Source: Datura wrightii (taxonomy: Eukaryota > Streptophyta > Magnoliopsida > Solanales > Solanaceae). From it: a DNA stretch of 64,000 nt. The stretch spans positions 34,659,501 through 34,723,500 of the forward strand of contig JASDFA010000010.1 in assembly GCA_035772735.1 (NCBI GenBank). The letters run 5' to 3'. Shown one piece after another: positions 11,128 to 21,743 of this stretch. Below the pieces are notes generated by a model. The model was not told the DNA's origin. It did not search any database and was given only the letters and a program-made list of their open reading frames with translations. Both the position numbers and the translations under genes were made by a program. The stretch's first letter is position 1, and the number at the start of each line of letters is the position of its first letter.

Positions 11128-12635
11128 TGTTCGGTACTTTGGTGACTACACGCAAGTGCACGTGGTCGAACAAGTAGTAAAATGGCTTAAGTAAAGCCAA
11201 GTATCGATCCGACAGGGACTGAGCTACGGTACTAATTAACTTAAGTGTTAATGAACTATATCTTTAAGAATGCAGACAACCAAATGAATAAGATTTTTAG
11301 AGTTTGAGTTACTAATTAATAAGAATCTAAAGCTTAATTATAAAGTGAGTCTGAACAATAGTAATGAGCAAGCTGAGGTTAAAACGAACATGTAGGGAAT
11401 TAATTTATCGATACAATTCAGTTAATCTTTCCTTCGGTTGCTAGTCAAGAATTACTGCCTATGGATTGGAAATTTCATCTCCTATCCAACTTAAGAATCA
11501 TGAACCTTCAATCTACATTTCTGTGATAAAAGAATTTCATGTTCTAGCCATACAAAACCGATTCCTTAATTTACTAATAAGACTTTCAGATATATTTCTA
11601 TTCTGAATGTAAATCAATTCTAAATTTTCCCAAACTAAGAAGAGATCATATCCTACCAATTCATATCTTTCCAATTTCTTTCCTTTTCAAAATCAAAATT
11701 GGATTTTTTAGATATACATTAACATTGGCCAAACATTAATGCATGAAGAACAATAATTGATAGAACAACTATTGAAGAAAAGATGAAAACTAAAATGATC
11801 AATAATTACATTCCACTACAATTGTTCCTAACCTAAGCAAGAACTGAATTTAGCCACTCATTTGTTGATTAAACATCATCAAATGAGTATAAATCATACA
11901 AACAATTGAGATAAAAGAGAAAGAGATAGAGAAGAACCCTAGAATGTTCGTCCCCTCAACTGCCTGTAACCCACGTTTTTGCTCAACCAAGTCAGAATGT
12001 TTAAAAATAAACCTAAGTGAGATATTTATACTATTGAGAACTTTTCCCGAAAAAACAAGCAACGTGGCACGGAGTGTATCGCGGAGCACTCCCTCCGTTC
12101 CAAAGGGGTATCGCGGACCCTCTTTGGAATTAGGCTCCTCAGAATTTTCACCTTGGCGTGCCACGGCCTACATCGCGGAGCCTGGCCAACGTGCCACGGT
12201 GCTATTGCGCACCTACACTGGAAATTGATGTCCCAGGTAATTGTACTCAATGTGCCACGGCTTGCATCACGTGGCATTGCATTCGTGTCATGGAGGTAAT
12301 GCGAGGCTTCACTGGAAATGGCCAAAATTAAATCACCCGAGGAAGAATGCCTCCGCGATGGCAGCATGACACGGCTCCATCGCGGAGCCCTTATTTTTGC
12401 TGCTCTTCCTTGACCTTTCCCACTCCTTGCTTCCAAGTCCATTCCCGATTTTTACCAACATGTATCTTAGCTTCCCAAAATTCCATTTTACCTGCAAAAC
12501 AACACTAATCATGTTGGTTAGTATAAATTCACATTTTAACTACAAATCACATTAGAATGCACAAATAACGATAAATAACAAAGACGAAATGAAGCATTTG
12601 AGTATCACTTGGGCATATAATTCTTCCCAAGATCA
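11128..12635 (-). repeat. 3' LTR of element C (1508 bp)
   Basis: Plus-strand ends are TGTTCGGTACTTTGG and CCCAAGATCA. The partner at 22550-24052 is very similar but starts TGTACTTTGG, lacking the bases tcgg present here. The GC-rich hairpin block is at about 12055-12390 and the TATA box at 12021-12030. Confidence 0.95.
12021..12030 (-). promoter_or_regulatory. TATA box of element C 3' LTR
   Basis: The minus strand reads TATAAATATC. It sits directly downstream, in element sense, of the GC-rich hairpin block. The equivalents are 23440-23447 in the other C LTR and 46495-46502 and 57611-57618 in D. Confidence 0.55.
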
Positions 12636-12650
12636 CTTACCCCACACTTA
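12636..12650 (-). other. Polypurine tract of element C next to 3' LTR
   Basis: The minus strand reads AAGTGTGGGGTAAG directly before the TGATCTTGGG LTR start. This is the classical Athila-type PPT. Two further copies of the core AAGTGTGGGG lie inside the element at 14346-14356 and 15728-15738. Confidence 0.85.
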
Positions 12651-14345
12651 AAAACTTGTTCGTCCTCAAACAATACTCTCACATCTCATGCAATTGACAC
12701 CCACGCATAGCTACTTTGGCTTGACAATTCAAGCTACGGCTATACCGATTATTTAATCTAGCAAATAATCAAGAAAACATGCATGGTCTCATCAATACAC
12801 TGACATACCCCACATTAAGACCTCCTGGACTAAAGAATCAACTCTTCATCTCGGCAAACTCATGCAAATCAACTGATCAAGACATCCAATATGAAATTTA
12901 ATCTCTCCTCAAGCATGTGCCCTAACACAAGAGAATCTCCCCATTTGCAATCATACGATTTCCAAAGCATTACATGTAGGGGTATATGAACACGATTTCG
13001 CTCTCTCTCCCAAAGAATTCATATGCATCATGTCATGAACCATAGGCTTGCCTCTAGTGTACTACTCCACTAAAATAAGGACACGTGATGTAAGATCACG
13101 TAGGACTTAACGGGTTGTAGTTTAAGCTAGGGAAATAGTAAATACTAGGCTAACCAATAATAGCAGCTAGCTTCCTTAAGCGCTTTTCAATACATCCCAC
13201 CATCATTATGGGCATTGTTTCTTCCTTCATCCTCTCATTCTTGAAATTTTTCTTTGTTTTTGTTCCCATTTCTTTAAGCACACTCGACTTAATAACCAAG
13301 ATTAGTTATACATCTTTATTTTATTTAATTTCAGCAACTGCACTTTTGACCTTTTCTTTAACTTTCACCACTTTCGCTTTTCCTTCCTTTTCACAATTCT
13401 CACTCCTTTACACTGTGGGAAAATTGTTTTCTTGAGCGCTTAAGAGTTTTGGATCAAATTCAAGGCTAATGAAAAAAAGGGATTATGCTCGGTTTGTACC
13501 TCTTCAAAGAAAGAAAAAAATAGGCTAAAGGCTCTATGGGGCTAACTAGGATGTACATTCAAGGTACGTATGATAATGGAAAACCTTTCGGTTTAATCAA
13601 AGAAATGCCTACATCCTTTCCTACAATACACATCCTTCATTTCGTTTCGTACACACACCAGGCAAGTTCTAGACACTTCACAATAGCATGGAATAATCAA
13701 AAACTCACCTCACACTCATTGTACATGCTCAACTCAAGACATATTCACAGACTCTTGAATCAGCTAATTACAAGAATTTAATATTAAGACTCGATCACAC
13801 CAAATCGAACTCTATCGCTAGGTATCTCAACGTGTTTATGCATTTGCATGCTTTCATACGAATCACCTTTGCAACTTAATATCATGTACAACACGTAATG
13901 AGAATTCCGAACCTGAAGTAGTGACACATTTGGGAAACAAACAAAAGAAAGAAAATAAAGAAAAACTACTCCTATCGACTACATTTCCCTTAAGACGGTC
14001 TTCATCCATCCATCATAGGGAACGGTCACTAATTACTACTTCGGTTCAATGGGACTATTCTTGATAAAAGCACCGAAAACAAAGGCCGAGAAACCCAAAA
14101 TAAAAGAAATATAATGAAAAATTTAAATCATTTCGATAATTTCGATAGAAAACAAAAATATTTACACAACAACCATTCAACAACAGCTCACACAACACAC
14201 AACAGCTTAACATTCATTACAAAACCACTTAATTACAGAACACATTAGACAGAGTCACAGGGTCATATTTTTTACAGGCACAACAACACAACACATCCAC
14301 ATAAACAAAAACAACAACGAAACAGCTGGCACCTAACTACTCCCA
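12651..14345 (-). other. Long 3' untranslated stretch of element C
   Basis: No protein I recognise is encoded in these 1.7 kb. The sequence is AT-rich and clearly related to the matching stretch of D (47123-48776), for example around 12680-12760 against 47155-47230. The small open frames at 13208-13435 and 13536-13781 look incidental. Conservation between two diverged elements suggests an RNA-level or replication role, but I see no specific signal. Confidence 0.6.
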
Positions 14346-14356
14346 CCCCACACTTA
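14346..14356 (-). other. Second PPT-like copy in element C, after the env-like ORF
   Basis: The minus strand reads TAAGTGTGGGG about 70 bases after the stop of the env-like ORF. The same core is at the same place in D (48786-48796). Sequence match is certain; function is inference. Confidence 0.6.
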
Positions 14357-14424
14357 AACCGAACACTATCCCCAGTGTTCACAAAATTCAACATATCACA
14401 AAGGTGGGTGGTGAAACTCCCTGA

Positions 14425-15645
14425 TCAATCGAAGTATTCAACTTCTTCATCCGGTGCCATTGCCTTGTCTCCCATATCCGAATCGCCCCCGCTGTCCTCA
14501 TCTGACTCAACATCTGAGTCCTCATGGCAGGTCTCCTCATCAGTGGGGACATCATCATCTACCGGCGCCATAAATTTTGGTCCCACTCTGCATAGAGCCC
14601 GAGCATTTTCGCCGAAGGGGTGATCCAAGTAAAGCTGCCAAAGCTCATCTTCTATTGCTGGCCTCCCGCCAATGCGCAACTGCAGCATCTGCATCCTGTA
14701 CATGCGGGCCATATACTAATCATCCCGAGCATGTCGCTCGGCTAGTGTGAGAACAGGCCCATGAGTAGTGTCAGGTGCCTTGGTTTTGGTAACATCCAAG
14801 GCACGCCTGCCAATTTGTGGGATGTAATCTAGGGCCTCCTCCTCGATATCATGGCCACTCAAGAATGTGGTAAGCAAACCACCGAACCCGTACCTATGCC
14901 CTTGATGCAAGAGGGCTCTCTTCACGGCGGAGATGATCACTGCCCCAACATTTATCTTAAGCCCTTTAATCAGGGCATACACCAAGCACACTCGATCCCG
15001 GGTGACATCTGTCATGTGCACCCCCGGGATCAAGTAGGAACACACAATTTTTAGCCAGATCCTGGCTTCCCTGTTCATGTGAGAGTAGGGCAGTGTCTGA
15101 TGGTAGCCCCTCTCTTTGTGCCTGCTCCACCGCGCTATCGACCGGGCTCCACATAGAGTGCGTCTGATGTCCGCATAAGGTGGAGTTATGTTCAGCTATC
15201 GGAGTACATGGGCATTTGTGTCTCACGCCCCCAATATAGCGTTCAAGTGATGGGGCTCAACCGTGACAACTTACCCTCTTATCTTGACGGCGTGACTACG
15301 GAGGGTAGGGTTCCAGTTGGCATAGAACTCCCGGATCAGATGGAGATTGCACTCCTTAGGCTCTTCGAAGATGAAGTTCAGCCCGGCGATGTCAATCTGG
15401 TGTACGATCCTCCAAAATTCCTGTGTCAGCGGCTCCCTTGATATATGCTCTTCCGGGAAGTAGTTGGTTTCTTTGTGTTTTGCATACCATTTCTTCCCTT
15501 CGTCAGTCACCCATTGGATTCCGTATTGTTGGCGTTGGCCACTCGGAACCGCTGGTGCTGCTGGAACTGCTGTTCCCAATCTTATTCTTTTTCTGTCGGC
15601 GCCCGATGTGGATGCGCCCTTTCCCTTGTCTTGTCTGCCCGACAT
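14425..15645 (-). pseudogene. Element C env-position ORF (plant retrotransposon protein of the PF20167 kind)
   Basis: The start MSGRQDKGKGAST at 15645 agrees with the D copy. The product would be about 406 residues. Blocks: a basic Ser/Ala-rich N-terminus, FPEEHISREPLTQEFWRIV, a WNPTLRSHAVKIRG segment, TLCGARS, YHQTLPYSHMNREARIW, VLTLAERHARDD, and an acidic tail of Asp/Glu ending EEVEYFD. I see no signal peptide or membrane helix, so 'env' refers only to position. Three stops interrupt it, at about 15268 and in the following 60 bases. I recognise the family as one often annotated 'putative plant transposon protein'; its function is unknown. Confidence 0.82.
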
Positions 15646-15727
15646 TATTCCTGCACATATAACCATACAATCCCAATGTTATTCAAATCATAACTAGCTA
15701 CGACAAAGGTCGGGTTTAAGTGAATCA

Positions 15728-15738
15728 CCCCACACTTA
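15728..15738 (-). other. Third PPT-like copy in element C, before the env-like ORF
   Basis: The minus strand reads TAAGTGTGGGG about 80 bases upstream of the env-like start codon. D has the same core at 50173-50183. It could act as an internal second-strand primer or be a remnant of capture of this ORF. Confidence 0.6.
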
Positions 15739-15739
15739 G

Positions 15740-16923
15740 TCTTTAGTCGCAATTAAAACAATTCGGCAAGACATTCATGATTTCACAATCTTTACATTCA
15801 ACATTCTTAGTGCCTTCATATAATTCGATGGAATAATTACTATGTACTACTCAGACTTCGTACAACGAATAACAATATCGCCATTGATTCCATTATATCA
15901 TCATAGCACTTAGCCAAATTTTTGTTCTCAACAACCTATGCAATTCACCAATTTCATTTTTCAAAAATTCCCTTGTCTACTTAGCATATTCAACATTAAT
16001 CACAACATAATTCACATCACCTAGCATGCACAACCAATTTTTTCACATTTCAAACAAATTTAGTCTTCTTCCTATTCAAATTCCAACCCTAGCTACCAAT
16101 TTTGCAAAAATTCACTAAAACATGCATTCATCGAGTTCATATACTCACAACGATACTATGAACATCAATCAATCATAACTTAAATGAATTGAAGCTTAAT
16201 TTGCACTTAGGGCAAGTTTCAATCACTACCCATGCTCAAGAATCGAAAATTCAAGCAAAAATGAGGTTAAGTTCAAGAACATACCTTTTCTCCGATGAAA
16301 TTGAAGAACACTTGAAGAAACTCGATGCCTAGGTCTGTGTCACGTTCGGTGAGGAGGGAATTTGGGGTTTTGGTCGCGGAGGGAATGGAAAATGAGGAAA
16401 AAATTGAGGGGATTTGGGGTTTTAAAAGTGTTTTTCACGCGGGTTACCCGGCAACCCGGTGTGACCCGGCGAGAAATAACACTCAACGTGTCACGGAGGG
16501 TAACGAGCAGCACCCCCTCCGTGACACGAAGCCATCGCGCCCCTGTTCTGGAATTTTTTAAAAATTCTGGAATAGGCTTCAACGTGTCACGGAGGATAAG
16601 GCCGAGCACCTCCCCCGTGACACGGAGCCAACGCGTAGGCTCACTATCATGCCACTTTTTGTTTTTCTCACCTCGATTTTTTTTTCTTTGCGCTTCTTTG
16701 CATTTCTGCCCTCCGTTCCACCTGAAAATCATTTCACAACAAGAAATTGGTTAGAATTCATAGGTTTCAATGCAACAATAATTTTTTCATATTTATTTTT
16801 TTCTTTTTCTCTTTTTTTTTTCTCTTTTTTTTCCAGCTAATTCTACTCATCTATTACAACAATTTCACAGGTTGCCTCCCGTGCAGCACCTGGTTTACCG
16901 TAGCAGCTCGACATCATTTACGC
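15740..16923 (-). other. Spacer between integrase and env-like ORF in element C
   Basis: AT-rich and without convincing coding sequence. Two GC-rich inverted repeats stand out: arms 16487-16500 with 16515-16528 (14 bp perfect) and 16583-16592 with 16615-16624 (10 bp perfect). They are built from the word CGTGTCACGGAGG, which also occurs in the LTR promoters. A pyrimidine-rich run lies at 16675-16840. D has the same arrangement at 50885-51090. Confidence 0.65.
16487..16528. repeat. Perfect 14-bp inverted repeat in element C
   Basis: CGTGTCACGGAGGG at 16487-16500 is followed, after 14 bases, by its exact reverse complement at 16515-16528. A second related hairpin follows at 16583-16624. The RNA could form a strong stem-loop. 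Confidence 0.85.
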
Positions 16924-18046
16924 TCAATCATCCTCTAGAGTGATTGACGTCTTCTCTCGAATAACGTCCTCACCCCAGTAATGCTTACATCGCTGCCCAT
17001 TAACCAAGAATGTGGCACTTCGATCTTCTTGCCACAATTCCACTGCCCCGTGCGGGGTCATTGTCACTACCTCAAATGGCCCTGACCATTTCGATCGCAA
17101 TTTTCCTGGAAACAGCCTCAATCTTGAATTGAAAAGCAACACTTTCTGCCCCGGATCGAATATCCTATGCACCATATGCTTATCGTGCCGCCTATTTGTT
17201 TTGTCTTTGTTGCACTTGGCCATTTCATAAGCATGCCAACGAAACTCATCAAGTTCGCTGAGTTGCATCAGCCTCTTCTTACCCGCTAGCTCTAGATCCA
17301 TGTTCAATTTCCTCACGGCCCAGAAAGCTCGGTATTCTAGATGCACTTGGCACTTTCATAAGCATGCCAGCGAAACTCATCAAGTTCGCTGAGTTGCATC
17401 AGCCTCTTCTTACCCGCTAGCTCTAGATCCATGTTCAATTTCCTCACGGCCCAGAAAGCTCGGTATTCTAGCTCCACCAGCAGATGACACGCTTTCCATA
17501 GACCAATTTGTATGGAGAAGTCCCAATTGGTGTCTTGTAAGAAGTTCTATAAGCCCACAACGCATCATCGAGTTTGCTTGACCAATCACTACGTTGTGCA
17601 TTCACTATTTTCTGGAGAATCTGCTTCACTTTTCTTTTCGACACCACCACTTGCCCACTAGTTTGGGGATGATATTCTATTGCCACCTTGTGGCGCACCC
17701 CATACTTAGCTAGCAAATTCTTGAAACTTGCATTTACAAAATGAGTCCCTCCATCACCGATAATGGCTCGGCGTGTCCCGAACCTGGTGACAATGTGCTT
17801 TTTCACAAATTTCGTTACCACCTTATTGTCATTCCTGGGGCAAGCTGTTGCTTGAACCCACTTTGATACATAATCAACGGCCACCAAGATGTAACAATTA
17901 CCAAATGACGGTGGGAACGGGCCCATGAAATCAATACCCCATACATCAAATATCTCCACTTCTAATATACGCAGCAGCGGCATCTCTTGCCTCCTACCAA
18001 TTGTGCCTGTCCTTTGACATCTATCACACATTTTTACGTATGCCAT
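16924..18046 (-). pseudogene. Element C integrase
   Basis: The N-terminal knuckle [18 protein letters not shown] is at the start (about 18000). [17 protein letters not shown] gives the first Asp of the core. [11 protein letters not shown] gives the second Asp, but with Gly where D-family members have Ser. The Glu region reads QVVVSKRK, whereas D reads QVEVSNRE, so the catalytic Glu is replaced by Val. The C-terminal part contains LRSKWSGPFEV (GPF motif) and ends TLEDD at 16924. A 131-bp tandem duplication (17211-17341 and 17342-17472) shifts the frame. The copy is inactive by several independent lesions. Confidence 0.9.
17211..17472. repeat. 131-bp tandem duplication inside element C integrase
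   Basis: tgcacttggc at 17211 recurs at 17342, and the two 131-base units agree almost throughout (through cggtattctag), with only a few mismatches by eye. 131 is not a multiple of three, so it disrupts the reading frame. D shows a single copy. Confidence 0.92.
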
Positions 18047-18082
18047 AGAGTCTCTAAACAGTGTAGGCCAAAAGAAACCTGA

Positions 18083-19010
18083 CTATAGCACCTTGTGCGC
18101 TGTCCGCTCGCCTCCGTGGTGCCCTCCATACAATGAAGAGTGATAACTCCTCAAAACTTCTGCAATCTTGCTCTCTGGGATGCATCTTCTCATAACCTGA
18201 TCCGGTCCCTGCTTAAACAAGTATGGCTCGTCCCAAATAAAATACGAGCAATCATGCCTCAATTTTTTTCTCTGCTGAGTCGTAGCCTCCGGTGGATAGA
18301 CTCCACTCACTAGCAAATTCACTATGTTTGCATACCAAGGGATCTCAGCTTCCCTTATTGCCAAAAGCTGCTCATCCAGGAGCTCCTCTTTGACGCTGTC
18401 ACCTTCCTTCACATGCGACCGACTTTCCAATTGCGATAGGTAATCTACCACTTGATTCTCGCTCCCCTTTCTGTCCTTAATCTCTAGGTAAAAATCATGA
18501 AACAACAAGATCCATCTGATCAGCCCGGGCTTTGCATCCTTCTTGTTAAAGAGATACCGAAATCGCTGCATGATCGGTATACACCACTACTCTAGAACCC
18601 ACCAAATAGGAGCTGAATTTGTCAAACACAAATACCAATGCTAGCATCTCCTTTTTTGTGACTGTATAATTAACTTGGGCAGCCTCCAGTGTTTTTCTTG
18701 CATAATGAATAGAATGAAAAATTCTATTCCTCCGCTGTCCCAATACAGCTCCCACAGCCACATCGCTTGCATCACATATCAATTTAAACGGTTGTTCCCA
18801 ATCCGGAGAAATAAGGATAGGTGATTCTATCAATTTGTACTTCAACTCCTCGAATGCTTTGACACAATCTTCATCAAACTCAAACTTCACCTCTTTTTCT
18901 AGCAACCTGCATATTGGTCTAGAAATTTGAGAGAAGTTCTTAATGAATCGTTTGTAGAACCCTGCATGCCCGAGAAAACTACGAACACCCTTCACTGACA
19001 CAGGTGGTGG
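18083..19010 (-). pseudogene. Element C RNase H
   Basis: The upstream ORF (18546-19001) has VRSFLGHAGFYKRFIKNFS (end of RT/tether), [16 protein letters not shown] (first catalytic Asp), FHSIHYARKTL, TVTKKEMLALVFVFDKFSSYL, and [10 protein letters not shown] frameshift follows, and 18083-18571 continues with [31 protein letters not shown]. The remaining region contains [12 protein letters not shown] and [19 protein letters not shown], the linker to integrase. Confidence 0.9.
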
Positions 19011-19204
19011 TAGCTTTTAAATAACTTCGATCTTAGCACGATCGACCTCCAACCCCATGCAAGACAGTTTATGGCCAAGGATGATACCCTCCTTGACTAA
19101 GAAATGACATTTCTCCCAGTTGAGTACAAGGTTGGATTCTTCACAGCGAGCTAGCACCTTGTCAAAATTCTACAAACAAGTAGCAAACAAATTACCGAAG
19201 ACAA

Positions 19205-19810
19205 AAAAATCATCCATAAACCTCGACGAAATCTTCTACCATGTCGTGAAAGATCGCTATCATGCATCTCTGGAATGTGGCGGGTGCATTGCATAAACCA
19301 AATGGCATCCGCCAAAAAGCATATGTCCCATAAGGACATGTGAAAGTAGTCTTCTCCTGGTCGTCCGGTGCTATGGCTATTTTGTTATAGCCAGAGTACC
19401 TATCAAGGAAACAATAATATTCTTGTCCAGCCAATCTATCCAATATCTGATCAACGAACGAGATAGGATAGAGATCTTTCCTTGTGGCTTCATTGAGCTT
19501 TCTGTAGTCTATGAAAATCTGCCAGCCTGTGACGGTGCGTGTAGGGGTCAACTCATTTTTATCATTGGTGACCACGGTCATCCCTCCCTTCTTTAGGACA
19601 CACTGAACGGGGTTGACCCATTCGCTGTATGAAATAGGATAGACACACCTGCATCAAGCCACTTAATTACTTCTTTCCTAACCACATCCTTCATCATCGG
19701 ATTCAACCTTCGCTGAGGTTGTATAGTTGGCTTTGCTCCTTCCTCCATGAAAATTTTGTGTGTGCAAAAAGCTAGATTGATACCCCGAATATCTGACATT
19801 TGCTAGCCCA
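19205..19810 (-). pseudogene. Element C reverse transcriptase
   Basis: Blocks in order: ISDIRGINLAFCTHKI-type linker (19799), EVIKWLDAGV, VVTNDKNEL, IDYRKLNEATRKDLYPISFVDQ, FLDRYSGYNKIAIAPDDQEKTTF, and YAFWRMPFGLCNAPATFQRCM. The catalytic ATG GAT GAT is at 19209-19217, but two bases are missing just before it relative to D, so the frame ends VEVYG-stop. The enzyme cannot be made from this copy. Confidence 0.9.
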
Positions 19811-19853
19811 TCGCGTTTTTCCTTCTTTTGAGAACCACCAATGATTCCTTTAC

Positions 19854-20570
19854 CTATGCCTCCCTCAATTCTACAGAGATAATGACTGGCAAAGTGTCAT
19901 CTTCCCCCAAAAAGATATATTTTAAATGGGGAGGATATGTTTTCAACTCTAGTTTTGGTGCTTCCTCAATAGATGGTTTCAGCAATGGTTCCAGGGACCT
20001 CATTAAAGGCTGAAAGTCATGCTTCCTGAGATACCACTTTGGTTCATTCAACATTTGCACCATCTCATAAGTATCTCTATCTCCGAAATGATCGGAGTTC
20101 ATCAACGCTCTTTCCAATGGATCTCGAGAATCATCAATCTGAAGAATTTCTGCTTGGTCTAGCACATTGATTGCTGAAAGCTCCTCATATATGGCCGGAA
20201 GCTTCATGGCCTTATATACATCAAATACCTCCACTTTGTCATGCGCTCACATGGTTAGCTGCCCTGCAGCTACATCAATCAAAGCTCTCCCGGTTGCCAA
20301 GAAAGGACGTCCCAAAATAAATGGGACTTCCACATCCGGCTCAAAATCTAAGACAATGAAATCTACCGGGCAGATAAGGGAGCCCACTTGCACCAGCACG
20401 TCCTCCACAATGCCATCTGGTCTGGCCAAAGAGCAGTCCGCTAACTGCAAGATCACTGTAGTTGGTCTAGGACTGCCCAGCCCCAACTTCTTGAACACCA
20501 ATGTTGGCATAAAGTTAATTCTCACTCCCAAATCGCATAATCCGCGAGCTCAAATACTTTGCCCAATTGT
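19854..20570 (-). pseudogene. Element C protease and linker to RT
   Basis: The protease active-site region is at about 20535-20560, where CDLGVRINFMP corresponds to CDFGASINLMP in D. It continues with KKLGLGSPRPTTVILQLADCS, VEDVLVQVGSL and VPFILGRPFLATGRALIDV (20247-20531). After a stop at about 20244, the linker reads KVEVFDVYKAMKLPAIYEELS to HLKYIFLGEDDTLPVIIS (19854-20234). This is the standard Athila order. Confidence 0.86.
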
Positions 20571-21652
20571 TATCTGAATTGTAAAGCTGCCAGGGTCCTT
20601 GAGCTTTGTGGCAACCCGCTCTGTATCCGTGAAGTGCACTCCTCAGTAAGTGCCACCGTAGCGTACTCCATCAATATGCTTTTGTTAGCTACGATGTCCT
20701 TTATATACTTTGCATATTTAGGCACTCCCTGCAAAACATCAACCAATGGTAAATTATATTTAAGCACCTCCATGAACTTTTTGAAACAAGCTTCCTCCTT
20801 GTGTTTCTTTAATCTTTGAGGGAACGGGGGTGGTGGTCTTTCTGCTTCAGTTGCCTTCTCCTTCCCCCTCTCATCATGTTCCCTATCTTTCTCCACTGCT
20901 CCTGACTGCTGAGGTGGTCTTTCTTGTTCCACCTCCTTGAGTTGTAAACCACTCCTTGTGGTCACTGCATTAACCTTCTTGGGATTCGAGTCAGTGTCAC
21001 TCGGTAGTCCTCCTCTTGGCCTGGTGTTTTGAGCTCCAGCTAGTTGTCCAAACTGGTACTCCAACGCCTTTGTAGCTAACTGGTTGTTTTTTATGTCTGC
21101 TGCCAATTTCACATAATCAGCCTGCATTTGAGCTTGATTAGCTAACATTGTTTTAAACATTTTCTCAATGCTTGTGGGTGGTGGAAAAGGTGCGTTGTTG
21201 CCTCTGTATTGAGACTGATAGTTCTGTTGTCCCCCTTGATTTCTCTGCACACCCTGATTTGAACTATGCCCTTGATGGTTGTTACTACCCCAAGAGAAAT
21301 TTGGATGATTCCTCCAATTCGAGTTGTAGTTGTTGCCATACTGCTGGTAATTATTTCTCTGTATATTCCCAATAAAGTTCACTGAATCTGGATTTGCACC
21401 ACAACACTCAGTTGAGTGTTCATTACTACCGCATACTTCACGCCAAATCTGTTGCACTACATTAACTAGGGCTTGAGGTTGATTCAAGCTCATATTGTTG
21501 AAGTGGGTGTTGAGTTGATTTTGCAATGCAGTTATCTCTGCAGCAATAGCTGTAAAACTATCCACTTCAAAGACTCCTGTCGCTTTCCTTGTTCCTCCTC
21601 TAGAAGAGTCCGCATTCCACTCTGGATTTCCCTGCGAAATATGATTTAACAA
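20570..21652 (-). CDS. Element C gag C-terminal half and gag-protease linker
   Basis: 360 codons are open. Features: a Cys/His cluster EVCGSNEHSTECCGA that resembles a zinc knuckle, an Asn/Gln-rich middle (repeated NYQQYGNN and NNHQGHSSNQG text), GLPSDTDSNPKKVNAVTTRSG (the conserved box seen in Athila/Tat elements before protease), a highly charged Glu/Lys/Pro part, and PFPQRLKKHKEEACFKKFMEVL with YAKYIKDIVANK. It would be part of the gag-pol polyprotein. It is separated from the gag N-terminus by a damaged stretch (21653-21743) that contains a repeated copy of gcattccactctggatttc. Confidence 0.85.
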   Translation of the reverse strand: MLNHISQGNPEWNADSSRGGTRKATGVFEVDSFTAIAAEITALQNQLNTHFNNMSLNQPQALVNVVQQIWREVCGSNEHSTECCGANPDSVNFIGNIQRNNYQQYGNNYNSNWRNHPNFSWGSNNHQGHSSNQGVQRNQGGQQNYQSQYRGNNAPFPPPTSIEKMFKTMLANQAQMQADYVKLAADIKNNQLATKALEYQFGQLAGAQNTRPRGGLPSDTDSNPKKVNAVTTRSGLQLKEVEQERPPQQSGAVEKDREHDERGKEKATEAERPPPPFPQRLKKHKEEACFKKFMEVLKYNLPLVDVLQGVPKYAKYIKDIVANKSILMEYATVALTEECTSRIQSGLPQSSRTLAALQFR

Positions 21653-21743
21653 AGTATACAGTACTGCATTCCACTCTGGATTTCTAACGCTTGTCCCCCA
21701 GCTGCTGAGTCTAGAAAAATTTTTGTGTGGGGTTCCAAACCCT

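Noticed and set aside
13208..13781. Short hydrophobic frames in the C 3' region
   Set aside because: T-rich composition yields Phe/Leu/Ser runs; no open equivalent is seen in D.
16325..16754. Two 130-codon frames on opposite strands
   Set aside because: They overlap the GC-rich inverted repeats and a pyrimidine run; composition explains the lack of stops.
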